The notes below the pieces were generated by a model. That model searched no databases. It was not told where the DNA came from and was given only the letters and a program-made list of their open reading frames with translations. From positions 1-14,453 of the forward strand of contig JAHYYS010000065.1 of NCBI GenBank assembly GCA_019424865.1: DNA of 14,453 nt, written 5' to 3'. The position numbers were made by a program, and so were the translations under genes. Below are positions 6,068 through 12,772 of the stretch, piece by piece (within the stretch, counting starts at the first letter, position 1; the number at the start of each line of letters is the position of its first letter). This DNA is from a bacterium (GTDB lineage: Bacteria; Bacillota; Clostridia; Oscillospirales; Oscillospiraceae).

Positions 6068-6516
6068 GAAGACGAATTTTCGCTTTCCTGATTGGCGCTC
6101 TGCTGCTGTGCACGGCCGTTTTGCCCTGTGCCGCCGCCCAGCCCGCCAGCTCGGTTCAGCAGTCGGTGATCCACACGGAATACGGCGACATTGTGGTTAC
6201 CACTACCCTCACCGTCTACGACTCCGCCGCGCGGGCCAGTACCAAATCAGCTGACAAAATTCGAACTGTTACGTATCAGGGACAAACGGTTGCCACCGTC
6301 ACCCTCTCCGCCACCTTTGGCTATGACGGGAAAAGCGCCTGGGTGGAGGAGGCCAGCACCTCCCACGACACCAGCGGCGGCTGGTCTTATGGCAGGGAAG
6401 TGATTGACACCGACGGCAGCACCGCCGCGCTGTCCGCACGGCTGACTCACAGGGATCGTCCCTATATCCCGGTCGACATCTCCATGTCCTGTACCCCCAG
6501 CGGCAAAATTTCCTGA
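6064..6516 (+). CDS. Small exported beta-rich protein of unknown function
   Basis: A 150-residue protein with a signal peptide (RRRIFAFLIGALLLCTAVLP, cleavage probably after CAAA near residue 25). The mature part is rich in Thr, Ser and alternating hydrophobic residues, consistent with a beta sandwich: YGDIVVTTTLTVYDS, then VTYQGQTVATVTLSATFGYD and a C-terminal SMSCTPSGKIS. No catalytic motif is seen. I recall similar small secreted proteins in gut Clostridia but no known function. It overlaps the membrane gene by 4 bp (ATGA), so it is translationally coupled, and it ends 9 bp before a strong terminator. It is therefore the last gene of the padR operon and probably an envelope component made under PadR control. 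Confidence 0.85.
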   Translation: MRRRIFAFLIGALLLCTAVLPCAAAQPASSVQQSVIHTEYGDIVVTTTLTVYDSAARASTKSADKIRTVTYQGQTVATVTLSATFGYDGKSAWVEEASTSHDTSGGWSYGREVIDTDGSTAALSARLTHRDRPYIPVDISMSCTPSGKIS

Positions 6517-6525
6517 AACCAGCTG

Positions 6526-6554
6526 TGTCGGGGCCTTTCGGCCCCGACATTTTT
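6526..6554 (+). terminator. Rho-independent terminator of the padR operon
   Basis: TGTCGGGGCC (6526-6535) and GGCCCCGACA (6540-6549) form a perfect 10-bp stem with a TTTC loop, followed by five T. It lies directly after the exported-protein stop. Confidence 0.95.
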
Positions 6555-6617
6555 GTCCCCGGCCGCCCGCGGCGCCTGTATTTTTGGAAAAACCGCCCAA
6601 AATCCACCTTTCTCCTC

Positions 6618-6646
6618 TGGCCTTTTTTCACCAAACGGTGTATAAT
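6618..6646 (+). promoter_or_regulatory. Promoter of the methyltransferase gene
   Basis: A perfect TATAAT (6641-6646) lies 54 bp before the methyltransferase start. The -35 region (6618-6623, TGGCCT) is poor, and a better box was not found at 16-18 nt. Confidence 0.5.
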
Positions 6647-6699
6647 AGCGGCAAAGGGAAGGGCGCCCGGCGCCTTTGGAAAGGACGTGCTCTTACATT

Positions 6700-7323
6700 A
6701 TGATTGGCTGCAAGGACTTTTGGAACATGCGCTCCCAGCACTATGACGACCAGATCGGCCCCCAATATGCCGCGGCCTATGACAAGACGGTGTCCAAGGC
6801 GCTGAAGTATCTTCAGCCCCAGGATCGGGTGTTGGAATTTGCCTGCGGCACCGGCATCACCACCTTTCAGATTGCCCCCCACGTGTCCTGGGTGCGGGCC
6901 ATCGACATCTCGGACGAGATGGTCCGCCGGGCTAAGGCCAAGGCTGCGGACCTGGGCGTGCAGAACGTGGAGATCTCCCAGACCGACCTGTTCGACCCCT
7001 GTCTGGAGCCCGGCTCCTTCGACGCGGTGACCGCCTTCAACGTGCTGTGCTATGTGGACAACCCCCAGGAGGTGCTCGCCCGCATCCGCTCCCTGCTCAA
7101 GCCCGGGGGCATCTTCCTCTCCGCCACCGACTGCCTGGGCGAAAAGCTCACCAAGGTGGGCATCAAAAAATTCTGGAAGAGCCATACCGGCTCCATGCCT
7201 TATGTGGCCTTCTACTCCATGAAAAAGATGGAGCAGGTGATTGCCGCCGGCGGCTTCACCGTGCTGGAGCGGGAGAACCTGTTCCCCGCGCCCCCCAACC
7301 TGTTTGTGGCCGCCCGCAGCTAA
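6700..7323 (+). CDS. Class I SAM-dependent methyltransferase
   Basis: A 207-residue single-domain methyltransferase of the UbiE/Methyltransf_11 type, which transfers a methyl group from S-adenosylmethionine to an unidentified small-molecule acceptor. Motif I is VLEFACGTGITT (residues 44-55), with Cys in place of a glycine, as is common. The acidic SAM-ribose position is D69 in RAIDIS. Motif post-II contains SQTDLF, and motif IV/V is SFDAVTAFNVLCYV followed by LLKPGGIFLSATD. The N-terminal FWNMRSQHYDD is typical of the clostridial family. The ATG at 6700 is chosen, although the AAAGGA site is 14 nt away; in-frame ATT 6697 is an alternative, and TTG 6676 would precede the site. The gene is monocistronic, with its own promoter and terminator. 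No substrate clue comes from neighbours. Confidence 0.88.
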   Translation: MIGCKDFWNMRSQHYDDQIGPQYAAAYDKTVSKALKYLQPQDRVLEFACGTGITTFQIAPHVSWVRAIDISDEMVRRAKAKAADLGVQNVEISQTDLFDPCLEPGSFDAVTAFNVLCYVDNPQEVLARIRSLLKPGGIFLSATDCLGEKLTKVGIKKFWKSHTGSMPYVAFYSMKKMEQVIAAGGFTVLERENLFPAPPNLFVAARS

Positions 7324-7340
7324 AGCGGGCAGCGTCTGTC

Positions 7341-7385
7341 AAAAAACGGTGTGCCACTTTTTTCAAAAGCGGCACACCGTCTTTT
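7341..7385 (+). terminator. Terminator after the methyltransferase gene
   Basis: ACGGTGTGCC (7346-7355) and GGCACACCGT (7371-7380) form a 10-bp stem. A poly-A precedes it and CTTTT follows, so it could work in both directions. The loop of 15 bases contains six T. Confidence 0.8.
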
Positions 7386-7456
7386 CGGGTCGGGCTGTCC
7401 TCCCGGTTAAGCCCGCCTCCCGGCGGACATACTGTTTTCACGCCGCTCCGCGTCAT

Positions 7457-7505
7457 GCAGGCGTCCGGTTTCGCCCGGACCTCTGTCCGGCAGGCCGGCG
7501 CCTGC
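7457..7505 (+). other. Alternative-pairing hairpins upstream of aldehyde dehydrogenase
   Basis: GTCCGG occurs at 7463-7468 and 7485-7490, with a single CCGGAC between them (7475-7480) that can pair with either copy. GCAGGCG (7457-7463) and CGCCTGC (7499-7505) could close the whole fold. The 230-bp spacer 7387-7616 otherwise shows no clear promoter. This may be a leader RNA or simply GC-rich chance pairing. Confidence 0.35.
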
Positions 7506-7616
7506 TGTGCGTGCGCTTTCGGGTACGGCAGGGCCGTCCTCCCGTTTTTTCCCCGCTCCCCTTTTTTCAGCCTATGGGGCGCCGTGCGCCGGCGCCCCCG
7601 AAAGGAGACCCTTGCT

Positions 7617-8987
7617 ATGGATATCCAAGCTCTCGCCGCCGCCCAGCGGGCCTTTTTCCGCTCCGGGGCCACCCTGGACCTGTCCTTCCGCCGCCAGGCC
7701 CTGGACCGGCTGGAGGCGGCCATCCGCGCCCGGGAGGGGGAGATACAGGATGCCCTGGGCGCCGACCTGAACAAGCCCCCGCTGGAGGGCTATATGTGCG
7801 AAACCGGGCTGACGCTCGCGGAGCTGAACTATGTCAGGCGGCACTTTGCCCGCTGGGCCCGGCCCCGCTGCGTCCCCACGCCCCTGGCCCAGTTCCCCGC
7901 CAAAAGCCGCATCATCCCCCAGCCCCTGGGGGCGGTGCTGATTATCTCCCCCTGGAACTACCCCTTCCTGCTCACCCTGGAGCCCCTGATTGGGGCTGTG
8001 GCGGCGGGGTGCTGCTGCCTGGTGAAGCCCTCCGCCTCCGCCCCCGCCAGCGCCCGGGTGCTCCGGGCCCTGATTGCCGACGCCTTTTCCCCCGGGCATG
8101 TGGCCGCCCTGTCCGGGGACCGGGAGGCCAACCGGACGCTGCTGGATCTGCCCTTTGACCACATCTTCTTCACCGGCGGCGCGGAGACCGGCCGCCAGGT
8201 CATGGAGCATGCGGCCCGGAACCTGACCCCCGTCACCCTGGAGCTGGGGGGCAAAAGCCCCTGCGTGGTGGACGCCACCGCCCGGCTGGACCTGGCCGCC
8301 AAGCGGCTGGTATTCGGCAAGCTGCTCAACTGCGGCCAGACCTGTGTGGCGCCGGACTATCTGCTGGTGGACCGGCGGATTCAGGCGGAATTTCTGGCCC
8401 GGGTGGAGCAGTGGATCACCCGGCTGTACGGCCGGAACCCCCTGGACAACCAGGGCTATGTGCGCATGATCAACCGCCGGCAGTTCGAGCGGGTGCGCGC
8501 CCTGATTGACCCGGACAAGGCGGCCTTCGGCGGCCGCTGGGACGAGGACGCCCTGAAAATTCAGCCCACCATCCTGACCGGAGTGTCCCCCGAAGACCCG
8601 GTGATGCAGGAGGAGATTTTCGGGCCTGTGCTGCCCGTCCTCCCCTTTGACCACATCCAGCAGGCCATGGATTTTATCGCCGACCGCCCCCATCCCCTGG
8701 CCCTGTACCTCTTCTCCCAGGACCGGGCGGTCCAGCGCCGCTTCCTGCGGGAGCTGTCCTTCGGGGGCGGCTGCGTCAACGACACCGTCCTGCACCTGGC
8801 CTCCAGCCGCCTGCCCTTCGGCGGAATGGGGCGCAGCGGCATGGGCAGCTACCACGGCCGGCGCAGCTTCGACACCTTTACCCACGAAAAGGGGGTGCTG
8901 GTGCGCACCTCCCCCCTGGATCCCCCCCTCCGCTATCCCCCCTATACCCCGTGGAAGGAGCGGCTGGTGCGCCGCTTTTTGAAATGA
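7617..8987 (+). CDS. Aldehyde dehydrogenase, class 3 (ALDH3) type
   Basis: A 456-residue NAD(P)-dependent aldehyde dehydrogenase that oxidises aliphatic or aromatic aldehydes to acids in the cytoplasm. The full active site is present: oxyanion Asn114 in SPWNYP, coenzyme Lys137 in LVKPS, FTGGAETG (185-192) in the Rossmann fold, general base Glu209 in LELGGKSP, catalytic Cys243 in NCGQTCVAPDY, and EEIFGPVLP (332-340). The C-terminal SSRLPFGGMGRSGMGSYHG and the DPPLRYPPY tail, followed by a basic end, mark the short bacterial ALDH3/YwdH-like group rather than the 480-500 residue classes. The start ATG follows AAGGAGA by 8 nt. The frame is open far upstream, but that part is non-coding spacer. 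It stands alone; a possible role is detoxifying lipid-derived or fermentation aldehydes. Confidence 0.95.
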   Translation: MDIQALAAAQRAFFRSGATLDLSFRRQALDRLEAAIRAREGEIQDALGADLNKPPLEGYMCETGLTLAELNYVRRHFARWARPRCVPTPLAQFPAKSRIIPQPLGAVLIISPWNYPFLLTLEPLIGAVAAGCCCLVKPSASAPASARVLRALIADAFSPGHVAALSGDREANRTLLDLPFDHIFFTGGAETGRQVMEHAARNLTPVTLELGGKSPCVVDATARLDLAAKRLVFGKLLNCGQTCVAPDYLLVDRRIQAEFLARVEQWITRLYGRNPLDNQGYVRMINRRQFERVRALIDPDKAAFGGRWDEDALKIQPTILTGVSPEDPVMQEEIFGPVLPVLPFDHIQQAMDFIADRPHPLALYLFSQDRAVQRRFLRELSFGGGCVNDTVLHLASSRLPFGGMGRSGMGSYHGRRSFDTFTHEKGVLVRTSPLDPPLRYPPYTPWKERLVRRFLK

Positions 8988-9010
8988 TGGAATTTGCCCA
9001 TCAAATTTTA
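8985..9010 (+). terminator. Weak terminator overlapping the aldehyde dehydrogenase stop
   Basis: TGATGG (8985-8990) includes the stop codon and pairs with CCATCA (8998-9003), followed by AATTTTA. The stem is only six base pairs, so termination here would be inefficient. Confidence 0.4.
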
Positions 9011-9020
9011 CAGTTTTTCC

Positions 9021-9049
9021 TTGTCTTTCGCCCCGTTATCATGTATAAT
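9021..9049 (+). promoter_or_regulatory. Promoter of the UgpC-like ATPase gene
   Basis: TTGTCT (9021-9026) and a perfect TATAAT (9044-9049) are separated by exactly 17 nt. Transcription would start near 9056 and give a leader of about 220 nt. Confidence 0.8.
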
Positions 9050-9165
9050 AAGACAGGTAATGCTCCGCGGCACACAGGCCGCCGGGCAGACCCAATCAAA
9101 CCTGCTGGGCGGCCCGCTACTCCATTCCAATAGCAGCCGCACCTGACAAAAGGAGGAAGTAAACA
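9050..9165 (+). other. Leader RNA of the UgpC-like gene with stranded ribosome binding site
   Basis: A hairpin spans 9077-9114 (GGCCGCC with GGCGGCC, plus GCAG with CTGC). CAGGT near the transcript start (9054-9058) can pair with ACCTG (9141-9145) just before the ribosome binding site. AAAAGGAGGAAGTAAACA (9148-9165) is an excellent ribosome binding site, but no start codon follows within 20 nt. Confidence 0.55.
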
Positions 9166-9276
9166 ACCGCTTCGGCTTGCGGTGCGGCAGTGTGGAGACC
9201 TGTCGTAAAGTCCAAGGGGCATGCCCCCGAGGGCGAGGCGGTGCGGGCGGAGGCCCTGCCGTCAAAGTCGGAAACA
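9166..9276 (+). repeat. 111-bp insertion-like segment between ribosome binding site and start codon
   Basis: The segment is flanked by AAACA at 9161-9165 and 9272-9276. Removing 111 bp between the repeats would place AGGAGG exactly 8 nt before the ATG of the ATPase gene. The segment is GC-rich, contains the 12-bp palindrome GGGGCATGCCCC, a CCGC/GCGG stem-loop at its left end and a long-range CGGCAG/CTGCCG pairing. Its length is a multiple of three and it carries no in-frame stop. No terminal inverted repeats or known RNA family were recognised. Confidence 0.5.
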
Positions 9277-10466
9277 TGGCCAGCTTGACTTTGAAGAACA
9301 TCATGAAGATCTACCCCTACAGCGGCGATCAGAAAAAGAAGAAAAAGTCCAAATCAGACGAGGGTGAAAAGAAAACCAACCTTCAGATCACCGACCGCGG
9401 CGTGGTAGCCGTCCAGTCCTTCAATCTGGACATCGCCGATAAGGAGTTCATCGTTCTGGTCGGTCCCTCCGGCTGCGGCAAGTCCACCACCCTGCGGATG
9501 GTCGCCGGCCTGGAGGAGATCAGCGACGGCGAGCTGTATATCGACGGCAAGCTGATGAACGACGTGGAGCCCAAGGACCGGGACATCGCCATGGTGTTCC
9601 AGAGCTATGCCCTGTACCCCCACATGACCGTGTATGACAACATGGCCTTCCCCCTGAAGCTGAAGAAAATGCCCAAGGACGAGATCGACCGCCGCGTGCG
9701 CGAGGCGGCCGCCATTCTGGACATCACCCAGTATCTGGACCGCAAGCCCAAGGCCCTGTCCGGCGGCCAGCGCCAGCGTGTGGCCATCGGCCGCGCCATC
9801 GTCCGGGAGCCCAAGGTGCTGCTGATGGACGAGCCGCTGTCCAACCTGGACGCCAAGCTGCGCAACCAGATGCGCGCGGAGATCATCAAGCTGCGCCAGC
9901 GCATCAACACCACCTTCATCTACGTCACCCACGACCAGACCGAGGCCATGACCCTGGGCGACCGCATCGTCATCATGAAGGACGGCTTCATCCAGCAGAT
10001 CGGCACGCCGCAGGAGGTCTTTGACCACCCCGCCAACCTGTTTGTGGCCGGCTTCATCGGCACGCCGCAGATGAACTTCTTCGACGCCAGGCTGGTCAAG
10101 GAGGGCGGCGCCTACTATGTGACCACCGGCGCCCTCAAGGTGGAGCTGTCCCCCGAGAAGCAGCAGATCCTCGCCGGCAAGAATGTCCCCGAGCAGGACG
10201 TGGCCCTGGGCGTGCGTCCCCAGCACATCACTCTGGGCGGCGGCTCCAACTCCATCACCGCCAAGGTGGACGTGTCCGAGATGATGGGCAGCGAGATCCA
10301 CTTCCACGTCAACGCCTCCGGCCACGACGTGGTCATCATCGTCCCCACCATGGACCTGTCCAGCGAGCAGCGCACCTCCTCCGGACGCGGCGCCGAGATC
10401 ACCTTCACCTTCAGCGGCAACGTGTGCCATCTGTTTGACGCGGACGGCAAGAATCTGGAGGCCTGA
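9276..10466 (+). CDS. ABC transporter ATP-binding protein, UgpC/MsmK family
   Basis: A 396-residue ATPase of the carbohydrate-uptake (CUT1) ABC importers, energising sugar permeases at the cytoplasmic face of the membrane. The NBD has Walker A GPSGCGKST (63-71), Q-loop Gln109, signature LSGGQRQRV (161-169), Walker B VLLMDEP (181-187) and switch His219. A C-terminal OB-fold regulatory region (about 240-396) begins after GTPQEVFDHP. Between residues 16 and 40 lies a Lys-rich insert (DQKKKKKSKSDEGEKK), which I recall in Clostridia homologues. No permease or binding-protein gene adjoins it, so it is probably a shared ATPase serving several sugar transporters, as MsmK does in streptococci. The ATG at 9276 is chosen because the family begins MASLTLKNI; its own upstream bases form only a poor GGAAAC site. 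Confidence 0.93.
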   Translation: MASLTLKNIMKIYPYSGDQKKKKKSKSDEGEKKTNLQITDRGVVAVQSFNLDIADKEFIVLVGPSGCGKSTTLRMVAGLEEISDGELYIDGKLMNDVEPKDRDIAMVFQSYALYPHMTVYDNMAFPLKLKKMPKDEIDRRVREAAAILDITQYLDRKPKALSGGQRQRVAIGRAIVREPKVLLMDEPLSNLDAKLRNQMRAEIIKLRQRINTTFIYVTHDQTEAMTLGDRIVIMKDGFIQQIGTPQEVFDHPANLFVAGFIGTPQMNFFDARLVKEGGAYYVTTGALKVELSPEKQQILAGKNVPEQDVALGVRPQHITLGGGSNSITAKVDVSEMMGSEIHFHVNASGHDVVIIVPTMDLSSEQRTSSGRGAEITFTFSGNVCHLFDADGKNLEA

Positions 10467-10494
10467 GCTTCTTCCCTTTCCTCAAATCAAATAC

Positions 10495-10526
10495 AAAATT
10501 CCCGCCGCAATGCGGCGGGAATTTTT
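10495..10526. terminator. Bidirectional terminator between converging genes
   Basis: AAAATTCCCGCCGC (10495-10508) and GCGGCGGGAATTTT (10512-10525) form a perfect 14-bp stem with loop AAT. T-rich ends occur in both directions, so it serves the rightward ATPase gene and the leftward amidohydrolase, whose stop codon is immediately adjacent. Confidence 0.95.
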
Positions 10527-11357
10527 CTATTCCTTCAGCCCCAGGCCGTAGACCCGGTTGGCGTTTTGGAAAAACACCTGCTCCCAGTGCTCCCGGGGGA
10601 CGATGCCCTGGACAAAGCGGATATACTCCTCCAGATTGACAATGGGCCAGTCGGTGCCGTACAGGATGTCGTCCCAGCGGCAGATGGCCGTCAGCCAGGT
10701 GCGCAGCAGGGAGACATAGCCCGCCTGCTCCTGAAAGTACCGCGGCAGGTCCACCCGCCCCTCCAGCAGGCCGGACAGGTCGGCGGCCACGTTCCGGTTC
10801 TTCTCCACCACCGCCGCGGCCGCCTCCAGAAAGGGGTTTCCGAAGTGGCACATAACAAAGCGGGTGCGCCGGTGGTCGGCGGCCGCCTCGTCCAGGGCCA
10901 GGGGGTGGCTGTATTTCAGGTGTCCCCGGCCGCTGGCGGTCAGGCCCATATGGACGGCCACCGGCTTATCATACCGGGCGGCCAGGTCATAGATGGGTCG
11001 GTAGATGGGGTCGGACAGCCAGATCTTGTTATAGCCCGGATAGAGCTTCACCCCGCAGCAGTTCTCCCGCTTCATGTGCTCCTCCACCCGGTCGGGCAGG
11101 TCGGGAATCACCGCCCGTCCCCCGTCCATCAGGGTGCTGTCCAGCCCCACACAGTAGTGGAACAGATCCGTGGGATAGCTGTGGTACTCCGTCTCCAGGC
11201 TGCGGTTGCCCATGACCACCCCGTGGACAATATCCAGCTCCCCATAGACCTGGCGCAGGTGGTCCACACTGTTGTGGTGGCCCACGCTTTGGGCCGTCTC
11301 CTCCGCCCACGCCTCCTGGGCGGGAAACAGATGCAGATGGGCGTCAATAATTTTCAT
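10527..11357 (-). CDS. Amidohydrolase family 2 metal-dependent hydrolase
   Basis: A 276-residue TIM-barrel protein of the Amidohydro_2 (PF04909) type, a family of hydrolases and decarboxylases acting on small carboxylates, lactones and related compounds. Metal-site residues follow the family pattern: IDAHLHLF (H7, H9), GVKLYPGYNK (K104), VAVHMG (H136), VMCHFGNP (H171) and YGTDWP (D236). The C-terminal FFQNANRVYGL is the usual family ending. The ribosome binding site AGGAGG lies inside the last codons of the upstream acyltransferase, and ATGA joins the two genes, so their products are made together. The substrate is unknown; pairing with an acyltransferase could mean formation and removal of an acyl or ester group, but that is only a guess. 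Confidence 0.9.
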   Translation of the reverse strand: MKIIDAHLHLFPAQEAWAEETAQSVGHHNSVDHLRQVYGELDIVHGVVMGNRSLETEYHSYPTDLFHYCVGLDSTLMDGGRAVIPDLPDRVEEHMKRENCCGVKLYPGYNKIWLSDPIYRPIYDLAARYDKPVAVHMGLTASGRGHLKYSHPLALDEAAADHRRTRFVMCHFGNPFLEAAAAVVEKNRNVAADLSGLLEGRVDLPRYFQEQAGYVSLLRTWLTAICRWDDILYGTDWPIVNLEEYIRFVQGIVPREHWEQVFFQNANRVYGLGLKE

Positions 11358-12400
11358 GCTGCGTTCTTTCTCCTCCTTGCCGGGTTCAGATAATACAGCA
11401 CCAGCGCCGCCGCAGTGGACAAAACCCCGATCCAGACAGGCCGCAGCCAGCCCTGGCTCAGCATCCAGTCAAACACGGGCACGGTGCTCCGCCACTCCGT
11501 CATCACCCCATACAGGGGCACGTGGATGGCGTAGATGGAAAAGGTCAGCGACCGGCCGCAGAAGCAGGCCGTCTTTTTCAGCAGCGGGCTGGACACCCGG
11601 GGGCGGCGCAGGGCGGCGGCCACCATACAAAAGGCCATCAGCGTGGTGCCTACAAATACGTCCACCACATCCACCCGGCTGAACTCCCATACCGTCAGCA
11701 GCGCTCCGGCCCCCACGCCGGCCCAGAGCAGGCCCGTCCCCCGGCCCTCCTGTGCAAAGCGCTCCTGATGCTGCCCAAACCAGGCGCCGATGGAAAAAAA
11801 GGGAAAGGCGTCCAGCCACGCGTTGCGCACATACTGGTTGGCAACGGGCTCCAGTCCCAGCATGGCCCGCCCCTCCGCCAGGGAGATATGGAGGACCAGC
11901 AGTCCCAGGGACACCACCCCCAGCACGTCATAGGGCAGCTGCTTTCCCCGCTGTTCGGCCAGCCGGGTCATCCCACACCACAGCACATAGACAATGGCCA
12001 GGGAGGCCATATACCACATGGGCCAGGAATAGGGCAGGGGGAGCACCTGGAAGAGCACGGCCTCCTTGAAGAAAAACGGGGTCATGCGGCTGAGGAGATA
12101 GGCGCTGATGGCCTGCCCCTGCCGCCGGGCCAGCACGCAGCCAAAGGCCAGAAGCAGCAGGGACACCCCAATCAGCAGCTTCCAGGCGTGGACCGCCCGG
12201 CGGCCCAGGGTGCGGCTGTCCTTTCCCCAGCTGAAATAGCCGGAAATCAGGAAGAACACCGGCACCGAAAATTTGGCCAGGGCGCAGATGGCCCGCCCGA
12301 ACTGCCCCGGCAGGGGCACATGGGCCAGCACCACACTGTAGATGGAGATACATTTCAGCAGATCCAGCATGTCGTTTTGCCGGCCAGCCTTTCTCGCCAT
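11354..12400 (-). CDS. Membrane acyltransferase, Acyltransferase 3 family
   Basis: A 348-residue integral membrane protein of the Acyl_transf_3 (PF01757) family, which moves acetyl or other acyl groups onto surface sugars, peptidoglycan or small molecules. The N-terminal motif LDLLKCISIYSVVLAHVPL contains the conserved His at residue 27, and SVPVFFLISGYF (45-56) is the second hallmark. About ten hydrophobic helices follow, ending at a basic C-terminus ARRRKN. The start at 12400 is chosen because AAGGGGGG lies upstream, MARKAGRQNDML suits the family, and the promoter is inside the longer open frame (to 12586). It is the first gene of a two-gene unit with the amidohydrolase, overlapping by ATGA. 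The substrate is not predictable. Confidence 0.9.
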   Translation of the reverse strand: MARKAGRQNDMLDLLKCISIYSVVLAHVPLPGQFGRAICALAKFSVPVFFLISGYFSWGKDSRTLGRRAVHAWKLLIGVSLLLLAFGCVLARRQGQAISAYLLSRMTPFFFKEAVLFQVLPLPYSWPMWYMASLAIVYVLWCGMTRLAEQRGKQLPYDVLGVVSLGLLVLHISLAEGRAMLGLEPVANQYVRNAWLDAFPFFSIGAWFGQHQERFAQEGRGTGLLWAGVGAGALLTVWEFSRVDVVDVFVGTTLMAFCMVAAALRRPRVSSPLLKKTACFCGRSLTFSIYAIHVPLYGVMTEWRSTVPVFDWMLSQGWLRPVWIGVLSTAAALVLYYLNPARRRKNAA

Positions 12401-12440
12401 GCTCTGCGCCCCCCTTGCCGCGTCGTTTTTCGTATGTTTT

Positions 12441-12469
12441 ATTATACCAGACTTGGCCCCGCAAGGAAA
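12441..12469 (-). promoter_or_regulatory. Promoter of the acyltransferase-amidohydrolase operon
   Basis: On the minus strand a perfect TATAAT (12441-12446) is preceded by TGG, giving an extended -10 element. The -35 region at 17 nt (TTTCCT, 12464-12469) is weak, which extended -10 promoters tolerate. It lies 41 bp before the acyltransferase start. Confidence 0.7.
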
Positions 12470-12707
12470 GAGCCGCAGCGCAAAGAATGCGCTGCCCGGG
12501 CTTTGTTCGGGAGCATCTTGCCCGCTGCTCCGTCGTTGACGGCGCAGGACCCGAAAGCGGCGGCTTTCCCTCCAAGATGGAACCAAAAGCTTTTTTCATG
12601 GCTTCGGCTCCGTCGGCGGATCCAGCTTCCCCCGCAGCAGGTATCCACTCCGCCCCTACAGGCCAAAAGGCTGCCTCGTGCCCGCGGCAAATTCTATTCC
12701 ATAAACG

Positions 12708-12741
12708 AAAGAACCCCACCCTTGACAGGGCGGGGTTCTTT
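12708..12741 (-). terminator. Terminator of the ribosomal alpha operon
   Basis: Arms AAAGAACCCCACCC (12708-12721) and GGGCGGGGTTCTTT (12728-12741) form a 14-bp stem with one G-U pair and loop TTGACA. In the leftward transcript it ends in TTCTTTCGTTT. It is 32 bp after the rplQ stop. Confidence 0.92.
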
Positions 12742-12772
12742 GAGTACATCTGCACCTCTGGCAGGACCAGGC

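Larger units (their letters stand above)
12401..12772. other. 372-bp spacer: promoter, tandem hairpins, rplQ terminator
   Basis: Reading leftward from rplQ, it holds the rplQ terminator (12708-12741), then about 240 bp without a convincing gene, then the acyltransferase promoter (12441-12469). Within the middle part are short hairpins: CAGCGCA/TGCGCTG (12476-12494), GGAGCA/TGCTCC near 12510-12531, and CCGTC-GTT-GACGG near 12530-12542. No terminator T-run follows them, and their role is unknown. Confidence 0.6.

Noticed and set aside
7047..7616. Upstream extension of the aldehyde dehydrogenase frame
   Set aside because: It overlaps the methyltransferase gene and its terminator; the aldehyde dehydrogenase begins normally at ATG 7617 with a good ribosome binding site.
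9166..9276. Group I or group II intron
   Set aside because: At 111 bp it is far too short, and no intron core motifs such as domain V or a P7 helix could be identified; it is reported as an unexplained insertion instead.
9354..10430. 358-codon frame antisense to the UgpC-like gene
   Set aside because: The translation is a repetitive Val/Gly/His/Asp-rich shadow; the opposite strand has all ABC ATPase motifs.
12442..12690. 82-codon minus-strand frame in the spacer upstream of the acyltransferase
   Set aside because: It has no evident ribosome binding site, ends in the -10 box of the promoter, and shows no recognisable domain; it could be a gene remnant but this cannot be supported.
12708..12741. 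TTGACA at 12722-12727 as a rightward -35 box
   Set aside because: It is the loop of the rplQ terminator and no -10 box or gene follows on the plus strand.
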